The notes beneath the pieces were generated by a model. It was not told the origin of the DNA and searched no databases. It was given only the letters and a program-made list of their open reading frames with translations. Positions 26,894-35,107 of a stretch of 64,000 bases of DNA are shown here, piece after piece. This DNA comes from Paenibacillus cymbidii (GTDB taxonomy: Bacteria > Bacillota > Bacilli > Paenibacillales > NBRC-103111). The position numbers and the translations under genes were made by a program. The stretch covers positions 186,001-250,000 of the forward strand of contig NZ_SHLX01000006.1 of NCBI RefSeq assembly GCF_004764705.1. The letters are read 5' to 3'. Numbering within the stretch: position 1 is the stretch's first letter; each line of letters begins with the position of its first letter.

Positions 26894-28175
26894 GGCCGGC
26901 GCCTGCTTCTGCTTCGATGGCCGCGATGCGGGCGGCGATGCGGGCGCGGAACGGCTCGTAATCCCATTTCTCGTGCTCGGCGACGAGAAACTCCTTCCAG
27001 TAACGATGGTACGCCGCTTCGCGAATTTCCTCGTACTTGTCGTTGTCGCCGCCCATCCGGTGCAGCAGCCACTTGTAGCCGTACTGCAGATGGATGCTTT
27101 CGTCCGCCCAGTCGTAATCGAAATCCTGCGAGCTTGCCGTATCGCCTACCGCTTCGAACTCGCTTTTCAGCTTGCTTTTCAAATTCGGGCCGTTCATCTC
27201 GAACCGGTGCAGCAGCGCAAATACCGCTTCTTCGCCGTAAGCGCTGTTGGACACATACGGATCGGCGCAGATCGGATAGTCGACGCCCGCCTCGAAGCCC
27301 CATGCCTGCAGCCGTTCCTCGCCCATCATGCAGTGCCGCGCCTCGTCAAACGACCATCTCGCGCAGTCGAGATAAAACTCCCACGGCATGCCGTCCCACT
27401 TCCACAGCACAAGCGCCGTAATTTCCGCCGAAAATATTTCGTTCACATGATTAATGCCCTGCCACACCTGGCGATCAATGAATTTGGTCGGCATCTCCTT
27501 CGGCAGGTGGTAAGCCGCGTATTCGAATTTCGGGTCGCGCGCCGGATGCAGCGGCGGCACGTATTCCGGACGCTGCAGCACATGCGGCAGCGGGAGCGCC
27601 TCCGGCCGTTCGGGGCCGGTTACGCCTCCGACCGCCTGAAAGTGCGCGGCAATCGCCGCCTGCCATGCACTCGGGCGCGACGCCGCCCGCTCCGGCAAAC
27701 CGGCGTACAGCCGTTCGGCTTCGGCGATTTGCTGCTTCAGCTGCGGCACGAAGCCAGCCATAAATTCGAGCGTCGGCGCGTCGTCGAGCGGGTCGGCGGC
27801 CGTCACATAAGCTTCGTATGCTTCGCACAGCTCGCTTTTGACATAGTAGACGCCTTCGAGCAAAGCCGCGTCGGAGCCGCAGCGGATCAGCGCCGCCAGC
27901 AGCTGCTGCAGATTGGCGTCATGGCCGTGATCGACGTCGCGGCGCGGATACCGCAGCTCCAGCACCCGCGTGCGCAGCGCGTTCGCCCGCAGCGAGTCTT
28001 GCCACATATGCTTGGGCAGCCGTTTCTTCAGCTCCCAGTCGGACACGCTGACCAGGTAGCCGCCCAGCGTCTTCATCAGTTCGCGTTCGATCAGAAACAT
28101 CCGCTTCAGCCGCTGCGATGCTTCCTCCACTTGCCGCTGCCCGGGTTTTCCCATCAGGATCGCTTTGCTTGCCAT
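26886..28175 (-). CDS. Ferritin-like putative di-iron protein A
   Basis: The protein has about 429 residues. Candidate ligands appear in ferritin order: NEIFSAEIT (Glu about 248), FDEARH (ExxH, about 276), YGEEAVFALL (about 312) and ADESIH (ExxH, about 356). It is paralogous to the protein at 21635-22969 over the C-terminal 200 residues. The ATG at 28175 follows GAGGAGG; an upstream in-frame start at 28286 has no ribosome binding site. It is the first gene of the operon with ferredoxin and PhyH. The coupled ferredoxin makes an O2-activating di-iron oxygenase or desaturase likely (inference); the family name is not certain. Confidence 0.78.
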   Translation of the reverse strand: MASKAILMGKPGQRQVEEASQRLKRMFLIERELMKTLGGYLVSVSDWELKKRLPKHMWQDSLRANALRTRVLELRYPRRDVDHGHDANLQQLLAALIRCGSDAALLEGVYYVKSELCEAYEAYVTAADPLDDAPTLEFMAGFVPQLKQQIAEAERLYAGLPERAASRPSAWQAAIAAHFQAVGGVTGPERPEALPLPHVLQRPEYVPPLHPARDPKFEYAAYHLPKEMPTKFIDRQVWQGINHVNEIFSAEITALVLWKWDGMPWEFYLDCARWSFDEARHCMMGEERLQAWGFEAGVDYPICADPYVSNSAYGEEAVFALLHRFEMNGPNLKSKLKSEFEAVGDTASSQDFDYDWADESIHLQYGYKWLLHRMGGDNDKYEEIREAAYHRYWKEFLVAEHEKWDYEPFRARIAARIAAIEAEAGAGHE

Positions 28176-28276
28176 TTGTGATTTCCTCCTCGCGCGGCGG
28201 TAAGGGGTTACGGCCGATTCATGCTTCCATTGTAAGAAAAGCGATGCCGCACGGGAATGATTCCATTTGATAAAAC

Positions 28277-28294
28277 ATGACTGCAATTGATATG
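28277..28294. promoter_or_regulatory. Shared 18-bp putative operator upstream of ferritin-like A operon
   Basis: ATGACTGCAATTGATATG, identical to 24923-24940 and in the same orientation relative to its downstream minus-strand operon. It lies about 100 bp upstream of the start codon at 28175. A minus-strand TACAAT (28233-28228) in between could be the -10, with no good -35, consistent with activator dependence. Confidence 0.7.
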
Positions 28295-28390
28295 CCGCAA
28301 AAATCGTACTCCCGCGGTTCGAACGCAGCCGCTCGCGCCGGGAAATTGTTCGTATTCTATAAAAATAGTGAGCCGAAATGTAGCGAAATT

Positions 28391-28399
28391 TGGTATGAT
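28391..28399 (+). promoter_or_regulatory. Extended -10 promoter for the 28465 gene
   Basis: TGGTATGAT is an extended -10 (TG-N-TATGAT) about 65 bp before the GTG start at 28465. No good -35 is seen, as is common for extended -10 promoters. Confidence 0.5.
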
Positions 28400-28464
28400 A
28401 GAGGCAGCAGGTTCGGCGATTCGCCGGCCGCTAAAATTACTTGCGCAGGAAGGAAAAGATTCAA

Positions 28465-29526
28465 GTGAATCCGCTCAAAAAATTCAAATTGAAGGCCATG
28501 CTGCGCAACTGCGATTACATCCTTGCGGGCACGGTCATCAAACAAAAGTATTACAACATGAACAAAGGTTCCGAATTCAACCGGCTGATCGATCAGTACA
28601 TGGAAGATCCCGGTTTCGCCAACGCCGTCAAATTGATCGAATACAATGAAATGACCGTATTTTACTTTACCGAAAGCTGCCAGGAAGGGCTGTACGCGCG
28701 CAAGTCGCTGCAGGACCCGAAGCCTGAGGAGCTGCCTTCCGCCGCGGAAGAGCAAGCGGAAGGCCGCACTCGCGTACGCGAGCCGCGGGCCGAAGCGGCC
28801 GCCGCCGGCAAAGCGGCGCGTTCGTCCGCGCCGGCGCCTGCGCCCGCGGAGGAGCCGGCAGCCGTGCGCTCCGCGCCGGTGCGCGTGGCGCCTTTCGGCA
28901 GCAGCGGCGGTGACGCTGCCGTGCCGGCCCGGACGGCCGCGATGCCGTCCGGCGGCATTCCGGCGCCGCGCGCGGTGCAGCCGGTGGCGCGGCAGTCGAT
29001 CCTTGCCGCCGCCACGGCGAAAGCCGCCGAAGCGCAGAACAAGCGCGACGCTAATGCGGCGGAAAGCGGCGCTCGCGAGCGCGATAACGTCGCGAGCGCT
29101 GCCGCGGCGCGGCAGGGCGACGCGGCCGAGCCGGCGCCGCGCGAGGTCGTTGCGCGCGCAGAGCCTGCGCGCGCGGAAGCTGCGCCGGCCGCGGCTGCTG
29201 CACCAGCGCAGACGCCTGCGCGCGCGACGGCTCCCGCAGCGGCGGATGCCATTGCCGCGGCGGAGCCAGCGCCTGTGCGCGCGGCTGCATCGGCGCCGGC
29301 TGCCGCGCAGACGGTCGCGGCGCCTCCCGCCCCGGCGCCGAGCTACCCGAACGTCGTCGCCACGCTGCGCAGCGACATCGAAACGATGATCAAGCAGCTC
29401 GATCATTATCGCAAGCAGCTTCCGTACCGGCCGCTGGAGGCCGATAAGCTGAAAGCATGGTGCGAGTCGCTGGAAGCGGCGATCCGCGAATTTACCCGGG
29501 CGGTGAACAAGCTGGAAGGCAAATAG
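28465..29526 (+). CDS. Unrecognised protein with Ala/Pro-rich linker
   Basis: A 353-residue protein read from a GTG 11 nt after AGGAAGG; the TTG at 28441 is less likely because it precedes that site. The N-terminal 80 residues look globular (LRNCDYILAGTVIKQKYYNM, then FNRLIDQYMEDPGF, then VFYFTES). Residues about 100-290 are low complexity, dominated by Ala, Pro, Glu and Arg. The last 60 residues (TLRSDIETMIKQLDHYRKQL onward) are predicted helical, possibly coiled coil. There is no signal peptide or membrane segment. The architecture suggests two small domains joined by a flexible tether; I do not recognise the family. Confidence 0.7.
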   Translation: MNPLKKFKLKAMLRNCDYILAGTVIKQKYYNMNKGSEFNRLIDQYMEDPGFANAVKLIEYNEMTVFYFTESCQEGLYARKSLQDPKPEELPSAAEEQAEGRTRVREPRAEAAAAGKAARSSAPAPAPAEEPAAVRSAPVRVAPFGSSGGDAAVPARTAAMPSGGIPAPRAVQPVARQSILAAATAKAAEAQNKRDANAAESGARERDNVASAAAARQGDAAEPAPREVVARAEPARAEAAPAAAAAPAQTPARATAPAAADAIAAAEPAPVRAAASAPAAAQTVAAPPAPAPSYPNVVATLRSDIETMIKQLDHYRKQLPYRPLEADKLKAWCESLEAAIREFTRAVNKLEGK

Positions 29527-29541
29527 CTTTCCTATGCAACG

Positions 29542-29574
29542 AAGGGGATACCGGCATCAGGCCGATATCCCCTT
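29542..29574 (+). terminator. Terminator after the 28465 gene
   Basis: AAGGGGATA...TATCCCCTT arms with an inner CGGC/GCCG pair form a long hairpin directly after the stop codon, with only a short T-run behind it. Confidence 0.6.
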
Positions 29575-29605
29575 TATGGCATCATTTCCTCCCCCGCCAT
29601 CCACA

Positions 29606-29795
29606 ATAAGCCATGAAAAATGGCTTATCTGCTCCTTTTTAGGCGCTTCGTCGAAAATAGCCCATGATTTCACTGGCTATTTTGCTCCGAAAGCCCGACA
29701 ATCGCCCTTTTTCACAAAATAACCAGTGTTTTCGCTGGCTATTTCCTTACTGGGCCTCATTTTTTGCCCAATAGCCAATAAAACATGGCCTATTT
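29606..29795. repeat. Four-palindrome intergenic element, copy 1
   Basis: Palindromes start at 29606 (ATAAGCCAT/ATGGCTTAT), 29654 (AAAATAGCC/GGCTATTTT), 29716 (imperfect, AACCAG/CTGGCT core) and 29770 (AATAGCCAAT/ATGGCCTATT). Start-to-start spacing is 48, 62 and 54 bp. The element lies between convergent genes; the last palindrome contains the stop codon of the glycosyltransferase gene. Confidence 0.8.
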
Positions 29796-30995
29796 CGCAG
29801 CGGAGCGCCCGATATACGCCATGATTTCGTCAACCGCCAGGCGATACCCGCCGGCCGTACGGAACGTTTTCCCGAACGCCGCGGCTGCTTCGCTGTAAGA
29901 GGGGCTTCCCAGCACCTCGTTAGCGGCAACGCGCAGACGAGCGGCGGTCAAGCCCGGCATGGACAATCGGATGCCGGCGCCGATTCGCGCGACTCGCTCG
30001 GCAATGAGCGGCTGATCCGCGCTTTGCGGGATCACGACGAGCGGAACCCCGTTATACAGGCCTTCGTGCACACTGTTCATGCCGCCGTGGGTAAGGAACA
30101 GCAACGCGAGCGGCAGCAGCTCCGTTTGCGGCACATAGGGCTGCACGATGAAATTGCCCGGCACTTCCCCCAGATCGGAAAGCACGACTTTATTCCCGAT
30201 CGCCATGACAACCGTATGCTCCGTATTGCCGAACGCCTCGATACACAGCTTGTAGAAATCGATCGCGTGGTTGAACACGGTCCCGAGCGAAATGTAAATC
30301 GGGCGTTTCCCTTCAATAGCCGGAAAATCGAAGCTTTGCGGCGTGAACCGAGGCGAAACGGACGGACCTACAAACCGGTACGTTTCGTCGAACGTTTCCC
30401 CGTCCGGCTGAAACTCCCTCGTCGTGTAAACAAGTGTGAGCGGCGCGGGATTGCAGAACACTTCGTAAGGAGAACCGATCGCCACGCCGTATTTGTCCTC
30501 CGCCGCCGCTGCCAGGCTTTGGAACCGCTCGCGGATCGGGCCGGCGACATCTGCAGGAACGCTTGTATGAAAAGGTTCCATCATCCGCTCGAACGACGCC
30601 TCGTTCTGGGCAAATGAGGTGCAAGAGCCGATGGCGGGAAGCTTCAGCAACTGGGCCAACAACCGGCCGCAGCCAAACATGGAGTCATGAACGATATAAT
30701 CGAACCTCTCCCCTTCGATTTGCTCGAGCACGCACGGAATAACGATGTCCGCCGTCAGCAGCAGCCCGTTGATTCGTTCGAGCGTATGATTGCGGCCGCC
30801 GGAGACGAACGCCCGGATGAACGCCTGCCCGTCGAACGTGCGTACGGAAGCCCCGGCTTTCTCCATTCGCTCCCGAAACGCCTCGATGCATACATACACG
30901 ACTTCCTCGCCGCGCGAAACCAGCTCTTGCACAACGCCAACCGTCGGATTGATATGGCCTTCCGACCCGCCATTAATATACAATACACGCGCCAT
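29790..30995 (-). CDS. UGT/MGT-type glycosyltransferase (GT1)
   Basis: This 401-residue GT-B enzyme transfers a sugar from a nucleotide-sugar to a small acceptor. It begins MARVLYINGGSEGHINPT with the acceptor-side His (GHINPT) and carries the donor-binding signature LTHGGMNSVHEGLYNGVPLV with a following DQ in the C-terminal half. The ATG at 30995 has GGTGGG 6 nt upstream; 31001 is an alternative. It resembles macrolide glycosyltransferases used in antibiotic inactivation, but the acceptor is unknown. The gene stands alone; its stop lies in a palindrome of the repeat element. Confidence 0.9.
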   Translation of the reverse strand: MARVLYINGGSEGHINPTVGVVQELVSRGEEVVYVCIEAFRERMEKAGASVRTFDGQAFIRAFVSGGRNHTLERINGLLLTADIVIPCVLEQIEGERFDYIVHDSMFGCGRLLAQLLKLPAIGSCTSFAQNEASFERMMEPFHTSVPADVAGPIRERFQSLAAAAEDKYGVAIGSPYEVFCNPAPLTLVYTTREFQPDGETFDETYRFVGPSVSPRFTPQSFDFPAIEGKRPIYISLGTVFNHAIDFYKLCIEAFGNTEHTVVMAIGNKVVLSDLGEVPGNFIVQPYVPQTELLPLALLFLTHGGMNSVHEGLYNGVPLVVIPQSADQPLIAERVARIGAGIRLSMPGLTAARLRVAANEVLGSPSYSEAAAAFGKTFRTAGGYRLAVDEIMAYIGRSAAK

Positions 30996-31349
30996 GTCCA
31001 TCCCACCCGTGTGAGACTCCGGCCATTCGTTCGGCCATGAACCTATGATTCCCGGCAGCGCCCTCATTAATGCTATCATATCCTATTCGTCCGGTTGCAG
31101 GATCTGCGCTATTTCATACACGTTCCTACCGTTTCACACAAAATCCAAAAAGCAAACGATACAATGGAGTAGTGGCAAATTCGAAATTGAACTATAGTAG
31201 TAGTAGGGACGCATCATTTTATTTCATAGGGAAGTGGGAAGTCTGAAATCCAACGTTAACGCGCGCAAGGTGTGAGAAGCGCATACCAAATAAGCCGTTC
31301 CAGGGACGGCATTATGGAAAAAAAAGGTTGTTGGAAGGCTGTAAGCCAC
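30996..31349. other. Gene-free stretch between glycosyltransferase and IS110
   Basis: About 350 bp with AT-richer parts. Only a weak hairpin GCCGT...ACGGC (31294-31310) followed by A8 was seen near the IS110 3' end. It should include the right end of the IS element and the glycosyltransferase promoter (a TATGAT lies at about 31081 on the minus strand), but neither can be delimited. Confidence 0.4.
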
Positions 31350-32597
31350 TCAGGGCGAAGCCGCCATAATACGGAAGCCCTGAGCCTGAGCAAACCGGAT
31401 CGCTTGCTCGACCGTGATTTCGCGTTGCATAGGGCGAGCATCGGATTTCTTGTAGAGATCAGGATCGTAAGGCATTTTGTTCTTCAAGATGTGGCAGATG
31501 GCGGTTAACAACATGCGCGCAATGGCAATAACGGCGCGTTTGTGGCCACGACGCTTCTTGAGCTGCAAGTAGCGGTTCCGTATTTCGGGATGCTTCTCGC
31601 TTTTGACGACAGCGGTGGCACACTGGACCAAAAGCGGCTTGATGTAGCAGCCGGCTCTCGAAATCCTTACCGACTTTTTCTTGCCGGCACTCTCGTCGTT
31701 GGAGGGTGTGAGCCCTGCCCAGGAACACAAATGCTTGGCTGTCGGGAACACGTCCATGTTTACACCAATCTCTGAAACCACGGCAATGGCGGAGAATGGG
31801 TTTTTGAAGGACGGAACAGTCAAGATCAGTTGGAGCTCTTCGGAGCAGGGCGCGGCAAGGGAAAGGATAACGGCTTCCAAATCGGCTTTACGGGCTTCGA
31901 GGTCTTCGTAGTGCTGTCGAATGATTTTGATTTTCTCGGCTTGTTCCGGCGTAATGAGTCCGTCGACGGCAAGCTGCAGATCGGGCAGCTTCGCTTTCAT
32001 GGAGCGATGAATGAGCGGCTCAAGGTCAAAAGCCGTATCCAGCGGATCGTCGAGCAATTTGTCCAGGATATTCATGGCGCTTTTGCCGAACGTATCCGAG
32101 ACGACATTGCCGAGCTGGATGTTCGAGACCGTCAGGCTGTTCTGGAGACGATTCTTCTCGCTGGAGGAAAAGTTCGTCAGCTTGAAGCGGTAGCGCATCA
32201 GATCGCGAAGCTGGCGGATCGGCAAGGGAGGCATAAAGCTGCCATTGACCAGATCGTGCTTGAACAGGTCGGCAATCCACTGGGCATCCTTCTTGTCGGT
32301 CTTCTTGCCGCGGATGGCCTTGACGTACTTCGGGTGAGCCAGCGTGATGGTGCAGGAAGACTCGAGCATGTTGAAGACGGGAATCCAGTATTTCCCGGTC
32401 GACTCCATGCACACGTCCTTGCAGTGATGCGCACAAAGCCACTGTGACAGCTCCGTCAGTCCTTTGGTGAAGGTGGAGAAGCGATGGCGTTTGTACGTGG
32501 TGACGCCTTTGCTGTCGGTGGACGCGATACAGGCGACGACAAAGGTTTTGTGCACGTCGATCCCGCAACAGACGGGATCGACAATTTTCAGGGCCAT
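31350..32597 (-). CDS. IS110-family transposase (DEDD recombinase)
   Basis: This 415-residue transposase starts after GGAAAGGAG at MALKIVDPVCCGIDVHK, where Asp14 is the first RuvC-like acid. CMESTGKYW supplies the Glu, and TDKKDAQW two further Asp residues. The C-terminal Transposase_20 region is SWAGLTPSNDESAGKKK with its catalytic Ser. The frame is complete, so the element may be active. Members of this family recombine under guidance of a bridge RNA encoded in their non-coding end. Confidence 0.95.
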   Translation of the reverse strand: MALKIVDPVCCGIDVHKTFVVACIASTDSKGVTTYKRHRFSTFTKGLTELSQWLCAHHCKDVCMESTGKYWIPVFNMLESSCTITLAHPKYVKAIRGKKTDKKDAQWIADLFKHDLVNGSFMPPLPIRQLRDLMRYRFKLTNFSSSEKNRLQNSLTVSNIQLGNVVSDTFGKSAMNILDKLLDDPLDTAFDLEPLIHRSMKAKLPDLQLAVDGLITPEQAEKIKIIRQHYEDLEARKADLEAVILSLAAPCSEELQLILTVPSFKNPFSAIAVVSEIGVNMDVFPTAKHLCSWAGLTPSNDESAGKKKSVRISRAGCYIKPLLVQCATAVVKSEKHPEIRNRYLQLKKRRGHKRAVIAIARMLLTAICHILKNKMPYDPDLYKKSDARPMQREITVEQAIRFAQAQGFRIMAASP

Positions 32598-32790
32598 AGA
32601 GAAACTCCTTTCCGCAGGGTACAGGAATAGCCCGCAGGGACTGGTGGCCCAGCAATAAACGAGTTGTTTACCAAAGATAAGTCTGCGTGCTCGAAGCGAC
32701 ACTTATTTGTGCTTGGAAAGACCACCGACACATATAAGCATGCGGTCGCCCCTTGATAGAGGCGGCCCACTCACCTCCGCGTGATTTGTA
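32598..32790 (-). ncRNA. Candidate IS110 bridge RNA region
   Basis: About 190 bp of non-coding DNA lie upstream of the transposase start. In IS110-type elements (not IS1111) the left non-coding end encodes a structured bridge RNA. Position and length fit, but I could not trace its donor and target loops, so this is placement by family knowledge. Confidence 0.3.
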
Positions 32791-32895
32791 GTGTACGGGT
32801 ACTCCTGCATTTCCAGCATACAAAAAAATCGCCCAAAGCCAACGGATTTCATTCCGTTTTGTGCCTTGAGCGTAGCGAAAGGAATGGGAATAAGC

Positions 32896-33462
32896 ATGAG
32901 AAAACTTATCGTTCAAGAAATGGTTTCGATCGACGGCTTCTTTTCGGGACGCGACGGGGACATAAGCTGGCATCGCGCGGACGATGAATACGAGGCGTAT
33001 GCGATTGCGTTTCTCCGCTCCGTTGATTGTCTATTGTTCGGAAAAACAACCTATCAGCTCATGGCGAGCTACTGGCCGACTGCAGACGGTGAAGTAGCCG
33101 GCATGATGAACGCGATCCCGAAGATTGTCGTTTCCACGACGCTGGACAAAGCGGAATGGCACAACAGCAGGCTGATGAACAGCTCAATTGTCGAATCCAT
33201 CGCGCAGCTCAAACGACTGCCGGGTAACAACATGGCGATCCTGGGAAGCGCCGCTCTCGCCTCCTCCTTGCTGCATGCCGGTCTGATCGATGAATACCAG
33301 CTTACTGTCGTACCCGTAGTGTTGGGGGAAGGAAGTCCTTTGTTCCGAAACGTTCCCTGTCCGATCAACTTGAAGCTGGTCAAATCCACATTGCTGAAAT
33401 CGGGGTGCATACAACTTCACTACCAACCAGAAGAAACCAACGATAAGGCAGGAGGAAACTGA
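32896..33462 (+). CDS. RibD C-terminal/DHFR-like reductase
   Basis: The 188-residue protein belongs to the dihydrofolate reductase-like family of YyaP/YwjB type. It begins MRKLIVQEMVSIDGFFSG, with LLFGKTTYQLMASYWP and IVVSTTLDKAEW in the middle and the NADPH-site ILGSAALASSLL followed by DEYQLTVVPVVLGEGSPLF, all typical. Physiological substrate unknown. It ends 1 bp before the GTG of the following secreted protein gene, suggesting an operon. GGGAA precedes the ATG weakly. Confidence 0.9.
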   Translation: MRKLIVQEMVSIDGFFSGRDGDISWHRADDEYEAYAIAFLRSVDCLLFGKTTYQLMASYWPTADGEVAGMMNAIPKIVVSTTLDKAEWHNSRLMNSSIVESIAQLKRLPGNNMAILGSAALASSLLHAGLIDEYQLTVVPVVLGEGSPLFRNVPCPINLKLVKSTLLKSGCIQLHYQPEETNDKAGGN

Positions 33463-33463
33463 T

Positions 33464-35101
33464 GTGCGTAAAATAGTAACGGCCGTCTTGTGCATGTTGC
33501 TCGTCGTACCTTGGCTGATGCCGTCGGGTTCGGCTAAAGCCTTCGCTGCGAATGACCATTATTTGGGCCAGATCAAATTGTTTCCTTACGGCAAAACGCC
33601 GGACGGGTGGCTGTACTGCAATGGTCAAACGATTCCCATCAGCCAAAATACGGCGCTATTTTCGCTGATCGGCACGATGTACGGGGGCGACGGGTCGACA
33701 GTTTTTGCCGTTCCCGACTTGCGCGGGAAGGAGCCGGCCGGCGGTATGGGCTATTATATCGCTACTTCGGGCTTTTTTCCAAGTCAAGGCGGAGCAGGCG
33801 CCCCCTACGACGTTTTTCTTGGCGAAATTCAGCTGTTCCCGTATGCCTTCGTCCCAAGCGGGTTCGTTAAAGCAAGCGGACAAGTCCTTGCGATTTCAGT
33901 CAATAGCGCTTTGTTCAGCCTGTTCGGAACGAGTTACGGCGGCAATGGTTCGAGCACGTTTCAACTGCCCAATATGAAGCCGCTGGACGACGCGGGCGTC
34001 TTTTACGCGATGGCGATTGCCGGTATTTTTCCTTCCACCGACGGACCCGGAACGGATATGGGGCATAGCGGAGAAATCGGGCTATTCGCTTATCCGTCTC
34101 CCAACCTGGCGCAAGGGATCATGCTTGACGGCCGATCGCTCATTCGAAGCGAGTACCCCAACTTGCTCGCGAGTATAGGAACTCGCTTCGGCGCCAACGA
34201 CAGCGCCACGTTCAAGCTGCCCGATCTCAGGAAGGCGAATCCGGCGTTGCTTGGAGGCGCAAGTTTCCCGACCGGATTCACGATTTACCAAATGCTTAAC
34301 GGCCCCCTTCCCTCCCTGTCATCCGAAGATGCGCCCGTTGCCCACGATGATGCCTTTACAACCATAACCGGCTCGTTGACCGTGACGGCTCCCGGATTGC
34401 TCGTCAACGACAGCGCCGCTTCCGGCGTTATGGTGGTGAAACAGCCAGAACACGGCGCGGTGAGTCTCGATTCGAACGGCGCTTTCGTTTATGCGGCGGC
34501 CCCTACTTACCAGGGTGCGGACGAATTCACATACAAGGCGTTCAGCAACTGGGGCAGCAGCGTGGAAGCGACCGTCCGCTTGACCGAATTTATGCCGGTC
34601 ATTACTTTCGCCGCGAACGGCGGTACGAGCGTCCCCAGTCTACAAGTATTTGCGGGACAAGCAGTTGAGGAGCCGACTGCGCCGACGCGGACAGGCTACA
34701 CGTTTGACGGCTGGTACTCGGATAGCGCGTTTAGCCACTCTTATGACTTTTCGACACAGATTACGGCTGACATGACGCTTTATTCGAAATGGGTCGTAAC
34801 AGGCGAGATCGTCAGCGCCATAGAACGCGCCGAAAGAGAGCAGACGCAATTCGCGGCAAACGCAGCGGCGCAGCTGGTGCTCCCGATGAACGACGGGCCC
34901 GAAAAGGAGGCTCTTCTCTCCCGATTGGATATTGTACAGGCTGTCATCGACAACAGAGATCTGCATCTGGATCAAATTGTGTGGATCCTTACCAAGGGCA
35001 CCTTAGCCGAAAAAGACTTGAACGGCGATCAAGTGTTTGACGCGGCGGATGTCGTGATTTTCTTGCAGCGGATTTCTTTTGTTTCCATGCTGCGCTTTTA
35101 A
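33464..35101 (+). CDS. Secreted protein with three tail-collar-like repeats, Ig-like and InlB-B repeats
   Basis: This 545-residue protein starts at a GTG after GGAGGA and carries a signal peptide cleaved near AFAAND (about residue 28). Three phage tail-collar/Mdp-like repeats follow (about 32-105, 118-195, 205-275), each with a buried-loop motif such as LFSLIGTMYGGDGSTVFAVP and the pattern F-x-LP-(N/D)-(M/L). Residues about 300-372 resemble a bacterial Ig-like Big_9 domain (VAHDDAFTTITGSLTVTAPG). Residues about 378-445 are an InlB B-repeat (ITFAANGGT, then GYTFDGWYSD). The end holds a dockerin- or EF-hand-like calcium loop DLNGDQVFDAADV. This mosaic suggests surface display or matrix assembly; role unknown. 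Confidence 0.85.
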   Translation: MRKIVTAVLCMLLVVPWLMPSGSAKAFAANDHYLGQIKLFPYGKTPDGWLYCNGQTIPISQNTALFSLIGTMYGGDGSTVFAVPDLRGKEPAGGMGYYIATSGFFPSQGGAGAPYDVFLGEIQLFPYAFVPSGFVKASGQVLAISVNSALFSLFGTSYGGNGSSTFQLPNMKPLDDAGVFYAMAIAGIFPSTDGPGTDMGHSGEIGLFAYPSPNLAQGIMLDGRSLIRSEYPNLLASIGTRFGANDSATFKLPDLRKANPALLGGASFPTGFTIYQMLNGPLPSLSSEDAPVAHDDAFTTITGSLTVTAPGLLVNDSAASGVMVVKQPEHGAVSLDSNGAFVYAAAPTYQGADEFTYKAFSNWGSSVEATVRLTEFMPVITFAANGGTSVPSLQVFAGQAVEEPTAPTRTGYTFDGWYSDSAFSHSYDFSTQITADMTLYSKWVVTGEIVSAIERAEREQTQFAANAAAQLVLPMNDGPEKEALLSRLDIVQAVIDNRDLHLDQIVWILTKGTLAEKDLNGDQVFDAADVVIFLQRISFVSMLRF

Positions 35102-35107
35102 TTGGAA

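Larger units (their letters stand above)
31330..32790 (-). mobile_element. IS110-family insertion sequence (approximate limits)
   Basis: The element consists of the transposase gene plus non-coding ends. IS110 elements lack clear terminal inverted repeats, so the limits given are approximate. The transposase frame is intact, and no second copy is present in the window. Confidence 0.6.

Noticed and set aside
29606..29795. CRISPR-like short repeats with spacers (also at 40331, 49339, 53771)
   Set aside because: Only four palindromes per site, each differing in sequence; regular spacing but no identical direct repeats or leader.
33464..35101. Prophage tail region
   Set aside because: Tail-collar repeats occur in an exported protein; no capsid, portal, terminase or integrase genes are nearby.
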